A stretch of 64,000 bases of DNA from JAVBSC01 sp031547305 (GCA_031547305.1 JAVBSC010000016.1:47256-111255), one strand, 5' to 3'. Shown: positions 1 through 8,568, counted from the stretch's first letter. The notes: generated from the letters alone by a model not told the origin. Made by a program: numbers and translations.

Positions 1-432
1 AAACCCGGCTACGTAATCCTGCCCCCTGTATCTTACAAAACCCCGGCTGATCCTAAAGAAATGGGGCCGGAGCCCCAGCCCGGCCTGCGCATGAAGCTGG
101 ATGTGGACGCCAAAAGCGTAACCCTGTTTGACCCGCCCTCAGGCCAATTCAAGGTCATCAGCTATGTCGAGGTGGACCGCCAGAACGGCGTGGCCGCGAA
201 CAGCCCTATTCTGGAAGGCCGGAAACTGCCGGCCGTGGACAAGGACAAAAAGACCGTAACCATATACTCCCCGCCCCAAAAAGTGCTGGTGGCCATCCAG
301 GTGCCGGACGAATACCTGGGCCTGCCGCCGGAAAGCTGGAACCAGGGGGACGAGGTGCGCATCTATTTCAAACAGGAAGGCCAGGCCATGCGCCTTATGA
401 ACGTGACCAGGACGGATATCTTCAAGAAATAG
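1..432 (+). CDS. C-terminal part of a DUF4881-like protein (start outside window)
   Basis: The reading frame is open from the first base, so the 143 visible residues are only the C-terminal part. The sequence alternates short beta-prone segments such as KSVTLFDP, KTVTIYSPP and EVRIYFK, and ends in DIFKK. This pattern resembles the DUF4881 proteins I know from Desulfovibrio, which are predicted lipoproteins of unknown function; the N-terminal signal and lipobox would lie upstream. No catalytic motif is visible. A G/C-rich inverted repeat, part of a dispersed element, follows the stop codon and could end transcription. The family call rests on memory of the overall sequence pattern, so it is moderate. 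Confidence 0.6.
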   Translation, partial: KPGYVILPPVSYKTPADPKEMGPEPQPGLRMKLDVDAKSVTLFDPPSGQFKVISYVEVDRQNGVAANSPILEGRKLPAVDKDKKTVTIYSPPQKVLVAIQVPDEYLGLPPESWNQGDEVRIYFKQEGQAMRLMNVTRTDIFKK

Positions 433-443
433 ATAATTAGGGG

Positions 444-562
444 CTGTTGACAAAGTCTTCTTTGTCAGCAGCCCCCCCCCACGCAGGCGCTGGCGGTATT
501 CATTGCCGCCGTGAGCGCTGTTTTTACAAACCCCGGCCTGCGGGGTTTGCCATCAAACTGAG
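444..562 (+). repeat. dispersed intergenic element, copy A
   Basis: About 118 bases that align with 50746-50868. They share GCTGACAAAGTCTT-like start sequence, CATTCATTGCCGCCGTGA in the middle, and a hairpin built on ACAAACCCC/GGGGTTTG near the end. Copy A also has its own stem (GACAAAG, then CTTTGTC) at about 449-470. Neither copy encodes a protein. It may act as a 3' hairpin for the upstream gene. Confidence 0.75.
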
Positions 563-571
563 GAGCACACC

Positions 572-835
572 ATGCATGGCGCGCCGGAAGAAATAAAGCT
601 GGTCCCTGGCCTTGGCCTGAAGCTCTTTGCCGTGGTCGTGAATTTTCTGGTGCTCTGCGAACTGGCCGTGGCCATGTACTGGGCTTTCTTGCACCAGGAA
701 ACCTACACCGAGTCGTTCTTTAAGATGTTCCTGGGGCTGGCGCTGCCCACTATCGCGGTGGCCTTTATCGGCAAAAGGATTCTGGGCCGGAAAAGGGCTG
801 ACGGGGCGGAAAAAGCGGAGGCGGCTTCCGAATAG
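572..835 (+). CDS. small two-helix membrane protein, unknown function
   Basis: An 87-residue protein. The ATG follows a GAGGA ribosome-binding site (CTGAGGAGCACACC). Two hydrophobic stretches, about residues 14-36 and 51-66, predict two membrane helices, followed by a basic segment (KRILGRKR) and an acidic, alanine-rich tail. The basic patch after the second helix suggests both ends are cytoplasmic. I do not recognise a characterised family; similar tiny membrane proteins occur in sulfate reducers, but no function can be given. It is followed by a strong inverted repeat that probably terminates transcription. Confidence 0.65.
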   Translation: MHGAPEEIKLVPGLGLKLFAVVVNFLVLCELAVAMYWAFLHQETYTESFFKMFLGLALPTIAVAFIGKRILGRKRADGAEKAEAASE

Positions 836-886
836 CCTTTATGCGCGCACAGTGCGCTTAGCCATAAATAGGCGCGGACAAGAGTA

Positions 887-942
887 AGACAAGCGGCTTT
901 TTTGCCACGGGCGAGTTCCCCTGGGCAAAAAAGCCGTTTGTT
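887..942. terminator. strong inverted repeat, likely bidirectional terminator
   Basis: The arms CGGCTTTTTTGCC and GGCAAAAAAGCCG enclose a loop of about 17 bases. Runs of T and A lie inside the stem. It sits between the stop of the plus-strand membrane protein (835) and the end of the minus-strand protease (983), where convergent transcripts would meet. Confidence 0.65.
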
Positions 943-982
943 GTGGATATCGCCACTATAAATATCTCTGCTTGGGGCTGCC

Positions 983-1951
983 TCAGGGGCATAAGTTGTC
1001 CACAGCCTGGCGGACCGCGCCAAGGATATACTGATTATTTTTATCGTTGCGCTTGTTTTTCCTGGACCACTCGCCATACCTATATGTGTTGAACGGAGTG
1101 CGCTCCACAGCCGCCACTCCCTCCAAGACGGCTTTCATCATCGCCGCCCCCTTGAAAATACGATCTTTTATTACTGGTGTGCCGTCGCTGTAGGTAAGGC
1201 TGAGGAACGGGTCGTTATCCGGCAAAGTGGTGCTGGCCTGGGGGCAGAGATTGCCCAGGGGAATCCAGAGTTTTGGGGCGGCGTTGTAGACCATGGAAAA
1301 CAATTCCGCCTGTTCCGCCGGATCTTCTAGCATCGCAATCAAATCCGCCCGATTCATAATTTCGGATTTGCGCTCGGCCAGGGAGTCATCGGACCAACGG
1401 GCCATGCCTTCATAAAACCACCGGTTACTAATATTTGTCATGCCGTTCTGGATTTGATGGAAATACTCATGCGTTGCGGTCATGCTGGTTCTTGGCGACG
1501 TGTCGTTGGCTATGCCTATGCGTAGCGAGCGCGCTCCAGGATTGGCGGGCGCCAGTGCGGGGCTTGATTTATTGTAAGAGACTCCGGCATTTCCATTCAG
1601 TTTACCTCGGCTATATATGTATGCTTCCACGTATTCAAGATGATGGTCGGTGGTCGATTCCAGAGGGTTACGAAAGCCGCTGATCTCACAAAGCACGTGA
1701 TGCGCCACGCGCAACTGTTTGCTTATGTCCTCCACAAAATCAGGTATGCCGTTTTTGTCCGCATCCTCGCCAGGAACAGCATGTTCTCCGTCAGTATAAT
1801 ATATAATACGCAAAAATCCTTGCTGCCACATGCCGCGCCCAGTCACGTCAGGTGGAAACAGCTTAACGCTTTCTTCCGCCTGAACGGCAAAGCAAAAGGC
1901 AAACTGTAAAGTAACGCTGTATATATATATTATCAGACGGCGCATCAACAT
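983..1951 (-). CDS. secreted HExxH zinc metalloprotease-like protein
   Basis: The chosen ATG at 1951 (or 1945) places a typical signal peptide first (basic RR, hydrophobic core, cut after AVQA); an upstream in-frame ATG at 2083 would add 44 residues with a second hydrophobic stretch and is less likely. The mature protein carries DADKNGIPDF, a calcium-binding-like turn common in secreted proteases, and THEYFHQIQ, an HExxH zinc site. A WFYEGMARW segment about 15 residues later could supply the third ligand (E), as in gluzincins. About 322 residues. Substrate unknown. Base composition is AT-richer than neighbours, which suggests acquisition. No operon partner; the large minus-strand gene upstream ends 430 bases away. 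Confidence 0.6.
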   Translation of the reverse strand: MLMRRLIIYIYSVTLQFAFCFAVQAEESVKLFPPDVTGRGMWQQGFLRIIYYTDGEHAVPGEDADKNGIPDFVEDISKQLRVAHHVLCEISGFRNPLESTTDHHLEYVEAYIYSRGKLNGNAGVSYNKSSPALAPANPGARSLRIGIANDTSPRTSMTATHEYFHQIQNGMTNISNRWFYEGMARWSDDSLAERKSEIMNRADLIAMLEDPAEQAELFSMVYNAAPKLWIPLGNLCPQASTTLPDNDPFLSLTYSDGTPVIKDRIFKGAAMMKAVLEGVAAVERTPFNTYRYGEWSRKNKRNDKNNQYILGAVRQAVDNLCP

Positions 1952-2380
1952 GACTATATTTTTCCAACTCCATATCTCATTTTTATAGCCCTTGCGGTTC
2001 TCGGTTGTTTGAATTATAAAAATGCATAAGAAATATAAAAATACAGATAGATACCAGCCTGAATGGCGGAATGCCTGAATCATGCTTACAGGCCATACAT
2101 TGCGGCGGCGGAGCTCGCCGCGCGGCGTTCAGGTTAGGAGAACATGCGCGCGAGAGGTTTTCCGGCACTGTGGTTGCCTAACATCCAGGGAAGACCCGCA
2201 AATTGCTGTAACAGCCGTTATCGCCGCACTTTCCACCCATGGGGATGTGGAAACCGTTGTTACCAATGTTGATGGGCCGGTCCGTAGAGCGTTAAGCCTG
2301 ACCCGCCTGGCTCAAACCGCCAAATATTGGGTATTGCCGTTCGCTTAAAGACAAGGGCGGTTGTAGCGGTTTCACTTGTT
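1952..2380. other. 429-base gap, no supported gene
   Basis: The part next to the protease is AT-rich and should hold its promoter, though I see no clear -35/-10 pair. The middle has a G/C-rich patch (GCGGCGGCGGAGCTCGCCGC) near 2101-2125. An 88-codon plus-strand frame at 2082-2348 lacks a ribosome-binding site and any recognisable fold. Confidence 0.5.
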
Positions 2381-5353
2381 TTATCCAGCGGTGGTTGCCT
2401 GAAGGGAAAAAAACAGAGGCTGCGGGGACGTATAGCTGCCCAATAACGTGTTTTGTTCCAGCACGCCGCATATTACAGACAACTCCGCGGAGATAAGCGC
2501 CTTTGGAGGCGGTGGGCGTAGGCCAGCCACATCTTTATAGATCACTCCTGGCTTCCACCGGCTTGTAGGCCACATCCAGTCGCAGGGGTCATGCCACATC
2601 CTGGCGCCAAAAGGCGGCATATCGCCGCGCACTGGTTTCGCTTGAATATCCAGAAGCAAATCTTTCCTCAATGGCTCGTTAATGCTCCAGTATGTCTCCA
2701 CCCAGATAATCTGCCGTTTACCCATTTGTTTATGTTCCGGGTGAATCCAAAGGCCCAGCAGAGTTAAAGGCCCCAGGCGCGTTGGTTCTATTTTCGCCTC
2801 ATCCGGCACCACGTCCACAACCCATTCAGGCCTTGGCTCACTTGGGGGGGGAGGGGCTTGCCCGGGCTGGGCCGGTTGAATCTGACTAAAAGGAGCAATT
2901 GAGGGGCGCCTTGGCGGAGTGAGCGAAACGCGGGCATGGTCAGGGAAAACTTCCATAGTTGTGCCCATCCTGGCGCTTTTGGCGGCGAAATCGGCGATTC
3001 CTCTGGAAGCGTCGTCTCCACTGGCCGGCATACTGAAGCCATACTCTCCCACAACCGGCAAAAAGCGCACCTCCGTTATGCCGTGCGGAGATGCCCTGAG
3101 CGTAAAAACCCCCGAGTCAGTGCGGGGGGCGTCAAAAAGAAGGTTGCCGGCATCATGTATAATGGGGCGATTCTTGTAGACCTCAAGGCCCTGGAGGTTG
3201 TGGGCTGAAGATCCCAGAACGGCATCCGCTCCGGCGGCGATAATCGCGTGCCCAACGTCAATCTGGGATTTTTTAGGCTCCTGCTCGTTGTTGGCCCCCC
3301 AGTGCACGGCCACCAGCACGACATGGGCCTGCCGCCTGGCGGCGGCAATACGAGGAACCAGCTCTTTATACCAAAGATCCGGATTATGCAGTGGCATGTA
3401 CCATATGCCCGGCTTATTTTCTCCGGCCGCAAAATAACGCATGGTGGCGTCAACTGAAAAAACGGCCGCGGTGTACTCTTTAAGCCGCACATAGGCCGGA
3501 GCGCTGGCTTCGGCAATATTACAGCCGCTGCCGGCCTGGCTCAATCCAGCGGCATCAAGCCAGGCTCTTTGTTCCAAAAGGGCTTCGGGGCCGTAGTCTC
3601 CACTATGGTTGTTCGCCGTCGCCACCATCTTTATTCCTGCTTCCTGTAAAATCCGCAGTTGCTCAGGTCTGGCCCGGTAGTAAAAAGGCCCTGTTTCACC
3701 CTTGTCAACTTTATGCCGGCCCTTTGTGGAGACAACACACTCCAGATTAATAATGGAGAGGTCCGCCTCCCGAAGGATGGGCAATCCCCCAAGGGCATGG
3801 GAATATCCTCTTTGTCTGCTTATATAATGTTGGCGGCGTCCCAGATTAACATCGCCCCCAAAAGCTATGGCCGGAGATGACGCCTCATAGGCGGGAAGAT
3901 CAGAAGCGTTTGTGATGTTGATCTGAAGAAGTAGTTCTACAATATCTGTCAGCTTATGCCCGGAACTTTTGATTATTACTGTATCTCCATCTTTAAGCCA
4001 CGAGATCACTTCCTGTTTTAAAGCCTGGGGCTCAGGGAACCATGCGCCTTTTGTTTCTGTTTTTATCAAATCCCAAAGGTTGCGCATTAATGGGCCGCAC
4101 AGGAGAATCCTGTCCACCTGAGTATTTTTAACCGGCTCCAGCATGTCAATATGTTTTTGTGCTTCTTTGTCGCCAAGCGCGGCAAAATCGCCAAGAATAG
4201 CCACTCTTGAGCCCGGCGAGGGGGTTGAGTCTCGCAAATGGGCCAAGCCCGCGGTCATGGAAGCCGGGTTGGCGTTAAAAGAGTCATCAATGATAGTAAG
4301 TCTCTTTCCATCAACAAGTATATTGTGAGTCCTGCCTCTTCCCGGCAAAAGCCTCACACTCTGCAACGCTCCGAAGCATTTTTCCACCGGCAGCCCCAAA
4401 ACATAGACGCAAGCCATTACCGCCAGGGCATTCGTCATTATGTGCCTGGGTAATGTACAGGCAAAGCGGTACGCATTTTTTTCAATTTGTACAGTCGCCA
4501 CGCCATTGGAATGATCAAGAAGACGTATATCCGCGTCTTTACAAGCGCCAAAACGAATTATAGTGAGTCCCTTTCTTTTTGCCGCGGCTTCCACCACATC
4601 ATATTCGCGCATATCGCTATTGAGTATGGCAATTCCCCCTGGCGACATACCGTCAAAAATTCTGCTTTTAATTTCCGCCACCCGTCTTATGCTTTTACAT
4701 AAATCCAGGTGTGCTTCACTGATGGAAAGTACAATGCCGATATGCGGCCTGGCTATACTGGAGGCGGTGCGCATTTTGTCAAAAGTCATCTCAATTACCC
4801 AGAAAGGAATATCCAGAGACATGGAGGCCATGATCCGGCCAGTGGCTATTCCAATGTTGGACGAGGCGCGGGAATAATCCACTTTGCCGAACGCGGCCAA
4901 CGCCCCGGCCAGCAGGTAAGTGGTGGTGGTTTTGCCCACGGAGCCGGTGAGCCCGATAACTTTTCCCTGGTAACGATCCCTTGCGTAGCTCCCCAAATTA
5001 TATGTAGCCCGCCTTATATCAGGCACAACAAAAACAGGCACCCCCAGGCCCACGCATCCTTTTGGGTCTTCACACAAAATGCCCGCGGAATCCTTGGCTG
5101 CCTGACGTACCCGCTCCAGAGTCAAGCCGATGGCATGACGCACTAGAATAACCCCAGGCACAAATTGGAGCAAACTATACGCTATACCCAAAGCCCGCCA
5201 ATCTTTTGGAGGCTCCACCGCCCAGTGCCCCTCGCGAGCGGCTTCATTAAAGGAGTCCAGCGTCCAGTTCGCATGGGTGTCTTGAAGCCTGTGGAGGCTC
5301 ACTCCATTTGCGCCTTCATGCGTGAGACTATGGTTCAATTCGCCAGTAAACAT
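2381..5353 (-). CDS. MurF-like ligase fused to CapA/PgsA-like domain and C-terminal beta domain
   Basis: 990 residues from the ATG at 5353, chosen because GGAG lies six bases upstream; a GTG at 5482 lacks this and would run through the divergent promoter. Module 1 (about 1-477) is a complete Mur ligase: MurF-like N-terminal substrate domain, P-loop GSVGKTTT (137-144), DDSFNANP (356-363), GDFAALGD and a C-terminal IKSSG segment. Module 2 (about 494-762) matches CapA/PgsA capsule proteins: GDVNLG (500-505), NLECVVS, NNHSGDYG (581-588), HWGANNE (684-690), GNLLFD (736-741). A proline-rich linker (814-843) leads to a tryptophan-rich beta domain with PTSRWKPG. No signal peptide or membrane helix is evident, unlike usual CapA. 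An ATP-dependent amide ligation coupled to a metallohydrolase step is inferred; substrate unknown. Confidence 0.8.
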   Translation of the reverse strand: MFTGELNHSLTHEGANGVSLHRLQDTHANWTLDSFNEAAREGHWAVEPPKDWRALGIAYSLLQFVPGVILVRHAIGLTLERVRQAAKDSAGILCEDPKGCVGLGVPVFVVPDIRRATYNLGSYARDRYQGKVIGLTGSVGKTTTTYLLAGALAAFGKVDYSRASSNIGIATGRIMASMSLDIPFWVIEMTFDKMRTASSIARPHIGIVLSISEAHLDLCKSIRRVAEIKSRIFDGMSPGGIAILNSDMREYDVVEAAAKRKGLTIIRFGACKDADIRLLDHSNGVATVQIEKNAYRFACTLPRHIMTNALAVMACVYVLGLPVEKCFGALQSVRLLPGRGRTHNILVDGKRLTIIDDSFNANPASMTAGLAHLRDSTPSPGSRVAILGDFAALGDKEAQKHIDMLEPVKNTQVDRILLCGPLMRNLWDLIKTETKGAWFPEPQALKQEVISWLKDGDTVIIKSSGHKLTDIVELLLQINITNASDLPAYEASSPAIAFGGDVNLGRRQHYISRQRGYSHALGGLPILREADLSIINLECVVSTKGRHKVDKGETGPFYYRARPEQLRILQEAGIKMVATANNHSGDYGPEALLEQRAWLDAAGLSQAGSGCNIAEASAPAYVRLKEYTAAVFSVDATMRYFAAGENKPGIWYMPLHNPDLWYKELVPRIAAARRQAHVVLVAVHWGANNEQEPKKSQIDVGHAIIAAGADAVLGSSAHNLQGLEVYKNRPIIHDAGNLLFDAPRTDSGVFTLRASPHGITEVRFLPVVGEYGFSMPASGDDASRGIADFAAKSARMGTTMEVFPDHARVSLTPPRRPSIAPFSQIQPAQPGQAPPPPSEPRPEWVVDVVPDEAKIEPTRLGPLTLLGLWIHPEHKQMGKRQIIWVETYWSINEPLRKDLLLDIQAKPVRGDMPPFGARMWHDPCDWMWPTSRWKPGVIYKDVAGLRPPPPKALISAELSVICGVLEQNTLLGSYTSPQPLFFSLQATTAG

Positions 5354-5444
5354 GTCCGTCTCCGCTTCACAAGATATTAACCCAACTGTATCAGCTCGCG
5401 CTTTGGCATGCTGACTGCCATAGATTATTTCTCTTGGAAAAATG

Positions 5445-5472
5445 TTGCAAAAAGAGTATTGTCTGATATAAT
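5445..5472 (+). promoter_or_regulatory. sigma-70-type promoter of the toroid protein gene
   Basis: TTGCAA (5445-5450), a 16-base spacer, then a perfect TATAAT (5467-5472). It lies 40 bases before the ATG at 5513. The -35 hexamer is palindromic, so it could also be read on the other strand. The site overlaps the N-terminal extension of the opposite gene if the GTG at 5482 were used, which argues for the ATG at 5353. Confidence 0.65.
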
Positions 5473-5512
5473 AGTTTGTCACATGTTTTCTGTCATGTAA
5501 AGGAGCCCCCCA

Positions 5513-7231
5513 ATGGACTTGGGTTCACGCCTCAAGCTTATTCGCGAGCATATTCGTGCGCGCCACGCGCAGTTATCATCTCCGTCCCCTGGTTGTGTCT
5601 TGTTTTTTTCCGTATCCGACGGCCAGAGGAAGGCCAAAATTTTCCATATTGCAGGGCCTGATTTTGAGACGGCCTGGTCAAAGAGCGTCAATCAGCTTCC
5701 CCTGTTGTTCAAAAAAAACAAACTCACTGCCAACTGGCTGCGCGTTGACTGGGTGCGGCGCGTGGAAATGCTGGATTGGCCGGCCTTTAATAAACTGCTT
5801 GAAGCGTATCGGCGTAATTATTTCCGCTACGGTTTCACCCTGGACAAATTTTTTAAGACCGCTCTGCTGGAACAGGAATGCAACGCCAATCTTCTGTTTT
5901 TCGGTAAAGAAGAGGATTTTTACGGCTCTTTTCAGGCGGATCGGGTCAACGCTTACGTAAAGGAACGTTTTGGGAAAAATATCATTTTTCCGTTATCCGA
6001 CGACGCTCAAGTTGGAATATTTAGTACAACGGGAGTGTTTTGCGATACGGACGGCATCCTGTATGAACTACCCGGCGTGGAAGATGCTGATAATGCGCCA
6101 CCACAACCGGCTCCCAAAGCGAGTTGCGGGCCGGATGCGGGTCTCTGGGCCGGACGGCGCCGTGTGCCGGCGTTGACCCACGATGTTCTGGATTACCTCA
6201 TTAAAGGCGCCAGCGGATATCTGGCCGAGCAAATGAAGGAGGGCGGCGAATTTATTTACGGCTATATGCCGGCTTCCGGTCAACGCCTTATTTCCTATAA
6301 TGTCGTACGCCACGCCGGGACTATTCTGGCTCTGCTGGATACACTTGAACATACCGGCAACGAAGCTTTACGCCCGGTTATTGATTCCGGTATAAAGGCT
6401 CTGACCACACATCTGGTGCGGAGATATACGCTGGAAAGTGGAGAAGAGCTGGCTTATTTAGTTGAGCCCTATGGCGAGATAAAAATCGGCGGCAACGGGG
6501 TGGGCTTGGTTACGCTCAGCCGTTGGACAAAATTTACCGGCAACCCGGAACATTTGCCCTTGATGGAGCTTTTAGCCAGCGGCATAGCCAACATGCAGGT
6601 TGAGGACGGCACTTTCAACCATGTTCTGAATGCCTCGGATCTTTCTCTTAAAGATGCTCATCGCACAGCATACTACGACGGCGAGGTGCTGTTCGGCCTA
6701 ATGCAGTTGTATGGAATCACAAAGAATGAACGCTGGGCTTCAATTGCCGAAAAAGCCTTTGAGGCGTTCATCAAAACTAAAAAATGCAACAACCATGACC
6801 ATTGGCTGAGTTATGCGGCAAATGAGATGACCGTTCACCGCCCCGAAGATCATTATTTCATGTTCGGCCTGCGGAACATAGCGAATAACCTTGATTTCAT
6901 CCTGGAGCGGGAGACAACCCATCCAACATCCCTTGAACTATGTATGGCCGGGGAAAAAATGATCCGCCGGATCGAACAAATGCCGGACAAAAGACATTTG
7001 CTTGACAATATTGATTTGCATAAATTCCGCCTGGCTTCGCAAAGGCGCGCTGAATGCCAGCTTAACGGGTATTTTTGGCCGGAAATGGCAATGTATTTTA
7101 GAAGGCCAGCTCAGGTTGTTAGCAGCTTCTTTATGCGCTACGATTCCTTTAGAGTTCGGATAGACGATGTGGCGCATTCTATATGCGGCCTGGTCTCCTA
7201 CGACGCGCTGTTCGCCAGGTCGGGGGCGTAA
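5513..7231 (+). CDS. alpha/alpha-toroid protein paired with the MurF-CapA fusion
   Basis: 572 residues, with a strong AAAGGAG before the ATG. Residues 1-190 form an unrecognised domain. Residues about 215-560 show the repeating helix pattern of an alpha/alpha toroid, the fold of many glycosidases, epimerases and prenyltransferases: YNVVRHAGTILALLD, KIGGNGVGLVTLSRW, GTFNHV and YYDGEVLFGLMQLYG. The aligned R-H, G-N-G, Y-x-G-E and DHWL motifs suggest a real active site. No signal peptide or membrane helix. It is divergent from the MurF-CapA gene across 159 bases and shares its AT-richer composition, so joint function is likely (inference). It could be a hydrolase, lyase or epimerase on the same polymer; I cannot choose. 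Confidence 0.55.
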   Translation: MDLGSRLKLIREHIRARHAQLSSPSPGCVLFFSVSDGQRKAKIFHIAGPDFETAWSKSVNQLPLLFKKNKLTANWLRVDWVRRVEMLDWPAFNKLLEAYRRNYFRYGFTLDKFFKTALLEQECNANLLFFGKEEDFYGSFQADRVNAYVKERFGKNIIFPLSDDAQVGIFSTTGVFCDTDGILYELPGVEDADNAPPQPAPKASCGPDAGLWAGRRRVPALTHDVLDYLIKGASGYLAEQMKEGGEFIYGYMPASGQRLISYNVVRHAGTILALLDTLEHTGNEALRPVIDSGIKALTTHLVRRYTLESGEELAYLVEPYGEIKIGGNGVGLVTLSRWTKFTGNPEHLPLMELLASGIANMQVEDGTFNHVLNASDLSLKDAHRTAYYDGEVLFGLMQLYGITKNERWASIAEKAFEAFIKTKKCNNHDHWLSYAANEMTVHRPEDHYFMFGLRNIANNLDFILERETTHPTSLELCMAGEKMIRRIEQMPDKRHLLDNIDLHKFRLASQRRAECQLNGYFWPEMAMYFRRPAQVVSSFFMRYDSFRVRIDDVAHSICGLVSYDALFARSGA

Positions 7232-7256
7232 AAAGCCACTCGGTGCCATAGAACGA

Positions 7257-7284
7257 AAATGCCCGGTTTTACCGGGCATTTTTC
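7257..7284. terminator. bidirectional rho-independent terminator
   Basis: AAAATGCCCGG-TTTTA-CCGGGCATTTTT: an exact stem with A and T runs on both sides. It serves the toroid protein gene from the left and the HU gene from the right. Confidence 0.85.
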
Positions 7285-7303
7285 GTCATATATGCAACCA
7301 AAA

Positions 7304-7579
7304 CTATTTTACGGCTTCTTTCAGGGCTTTGCCCGGGGTGAACTTCACAGCCTTGCTGGCCGGGATGACGATTTCGGCGCCGGTGCGGGGGTTGCGGCCT
7401 TTGCGGGCGGCGCGGGAGGTCACTTTGAAGCTTCCGAAACCCGTGAAGGTGACGGAGTCGCCACCGCGCAGGGCATCGGTAAGAGCCGCGACAACGGCGT
7501 CAAGAGCGGCTTCGCTCTGCACTTTTGTGGCCAGGCCGGATTTGGCATGAATCTTTTGTACGAGTTCAGCTTTGGTCAT
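7304..7579 (-). CDS. hup: HU-family DNA-binding protein
   Basis: 91 residues, the usual HU length. The N-terminal helical dimerisation part (MTKAELVQKIHAKSG) and the beta-arm region with GFGSFKV, RKGRNPRTG and IPASKAVKFTPG are textbook HU/IHF features; the NPRTG segment includes the proline that intercalates DNA. GGGAG sits before the ATG. HU binds DNA with little sequence preference and shapes the nucleoid. The gene is a single transcription unit with a candidate promoter at 7646-7673 and a terminator directly downstream. IHF subunits share the fold, but the sequence reads as HU. Paralogues elsewhere in the genome are likely. Confidence 0.95.
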   Translation of the reverse strand: MTKAELVQKIHAKSGLATKVQSEAALDAVVAALTDALRGGDSVTFTGFGSFKVTSRAARKGRNPRTGAEIVIPASKAVKFTPGKALKEAVK

Positions 7580-7966
7580 TACTAGTCTCCCTGACTTGTT
7601 TATCCAGGCGCTCCACGCGCCTTGTTGGTAGAGGTTCTGGGCATGCTTTTACAGAGCAATACAAGATTGTCAACCGAAACTTGCCGATTTTCCTTAAAAA
7701 TCGCGAAAAAAAATAGCCATGTCCATAAAAAACCGAAAAACGCTTACTTAAAAAATCAACAATTTATGTATGTTAGGCATGCAAGCTTGTTGCCCGCCGC
7801 ACTGGAGTAGTAAAAAGTCCAAATTTTACCCAAGCCTGCGTTCACAGTTAGCAAATGGGACTTACAATCCAGGCTAAGGAATTTACAGCTTTGCTTGCTT
7901 AAAAAACTAGTGTACCAAGCTCTTTAGAACTAGACAAGAGCTATTTATTTTTAGGCGGGTGCTTCT
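7580..7966. other. 387-base gap between divergent genes
   Basis: The left third holds the HU leader and promoter. The rest (about 7690-7966) is markedly AT-rich, with runs such as AAAAAATAGCC, and must contain the promoter of the lipoprotein gene at 7967, though no convincing hexamer pair stands out. No repeat family member and no small gene seen. Confidence 0.5.
7646..7673 (-). promoter_or_regulatory. sigma-70-type promoter of the HU gene
   Basis: On the minus strand: TTGACA (7673-7668), a 16-base spacer, then TAAAAG (7651-7646), 67 bases upstream of the HU start codon. The -35 hexamer is perfect; the -10 is weaker. Confidence 0.55.
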
Positions 7967-8551
7967 ATGGTTTTCAGTATTAAAAAGATTGCGGTCCCAT
8001 TCAGTTGGATTTTTTTGACTTTTTTGCTTTGCGCTTGTTCTCCGGGCAATGCTTTGCGCCTTAATTACTCCACGGCCGGAACATCCGAAGCGCCCAAAGC
8101 CGACGCGCCAAAAGTCTGCGTGCTCGTTTTTGAGGACGCCAGGGGCAAAGCGGACATCGGGCAGAGAGCCGACGGCTCACCCTATACTCCCAAGTCTTCG
8201 GTCACGGACTGGATCAGCCACGCCCTGGCGGAAGAACTGACCCGTCTGGGGTTACAGGTCAGCTACGCGACCAGCCCAGCCCAGGCCGAGTCTTCCGGGG
8301 CGGATTTCATAATAAAAGGCTCGGTGGAGGAAATCTGGCTGGCCGAAGTTTCCAGCACCTCCTTCACTTGCAGCCTGCGGGTAAAAATAGGCCTGTACAA
8401 CAAAAATCGCATCATGTTCACGGATGTTTACTCCAGCAGCATGTCCAAGCGGGTTATCCCGTTTGCCAACCCCGGTCCGGACATACTCAGTGAGACACTG
8501 AACGATCTTGTAAGGCCGGCCGCAATCAAAATCAACGCCCAGATACGCTAG
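7967..8551 (+). CDS. YajG-like outer-membrane lipoprotein, putative
   Basis: 194 residues. A basic start (IKK), a hydrophobic core and LCAC give a lipoprotein signal with the lipidated cysteine at residue 24. The mature part has PKVCVLVFEDARGKADIGQR near residue 48, a pattern of YajG-like and related periplasmic lipoproteins, then a alternating beta/alpha region ending in KINAQIR. Such proteins bind at the outer membrane, and some help assemble envelope components; the exact role is unknown. The start is preceded by only a weak GCGGGTG site. The next gene begins 17 bases after the stop, with a signal peptide of its own, so the two are probably co-transcribed envelope genes. Confidence 0.6.
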   Translation: MVFSIKKIAVPFSWIFLTFLLCACSPGNALRLNYSTAGTSEAPKADAPKVCVLVFEDARGKADIGQRADGSPYTPKSSVTDWISHALAEELTRLGLQVSYATSPAQAESSGADFIIKGSVEEIWLAEVSSTSFTCSLRVKIGLYNKNRIMFTDVYSSSMSKRVIPFANPGPDILSETLNDLVRPAAIKINAQIR

Positions 8552-8568
8552 GGCGGCGGAGGGCAGCC

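Noticed and set aside
2082..2348. An 88-codon frame in the gap before the MurF-CapA gene
   Set aside because: No ribosome-binding site, arginine-rich start, no recognisable fold.
5354..5482. N-terminal extension of the MurF-CapA protein from a GTG at 5482
   Set aside because: No ribosome-binding site and runs through the divergent promoter; the ATG at 5353 has one at the right distance.
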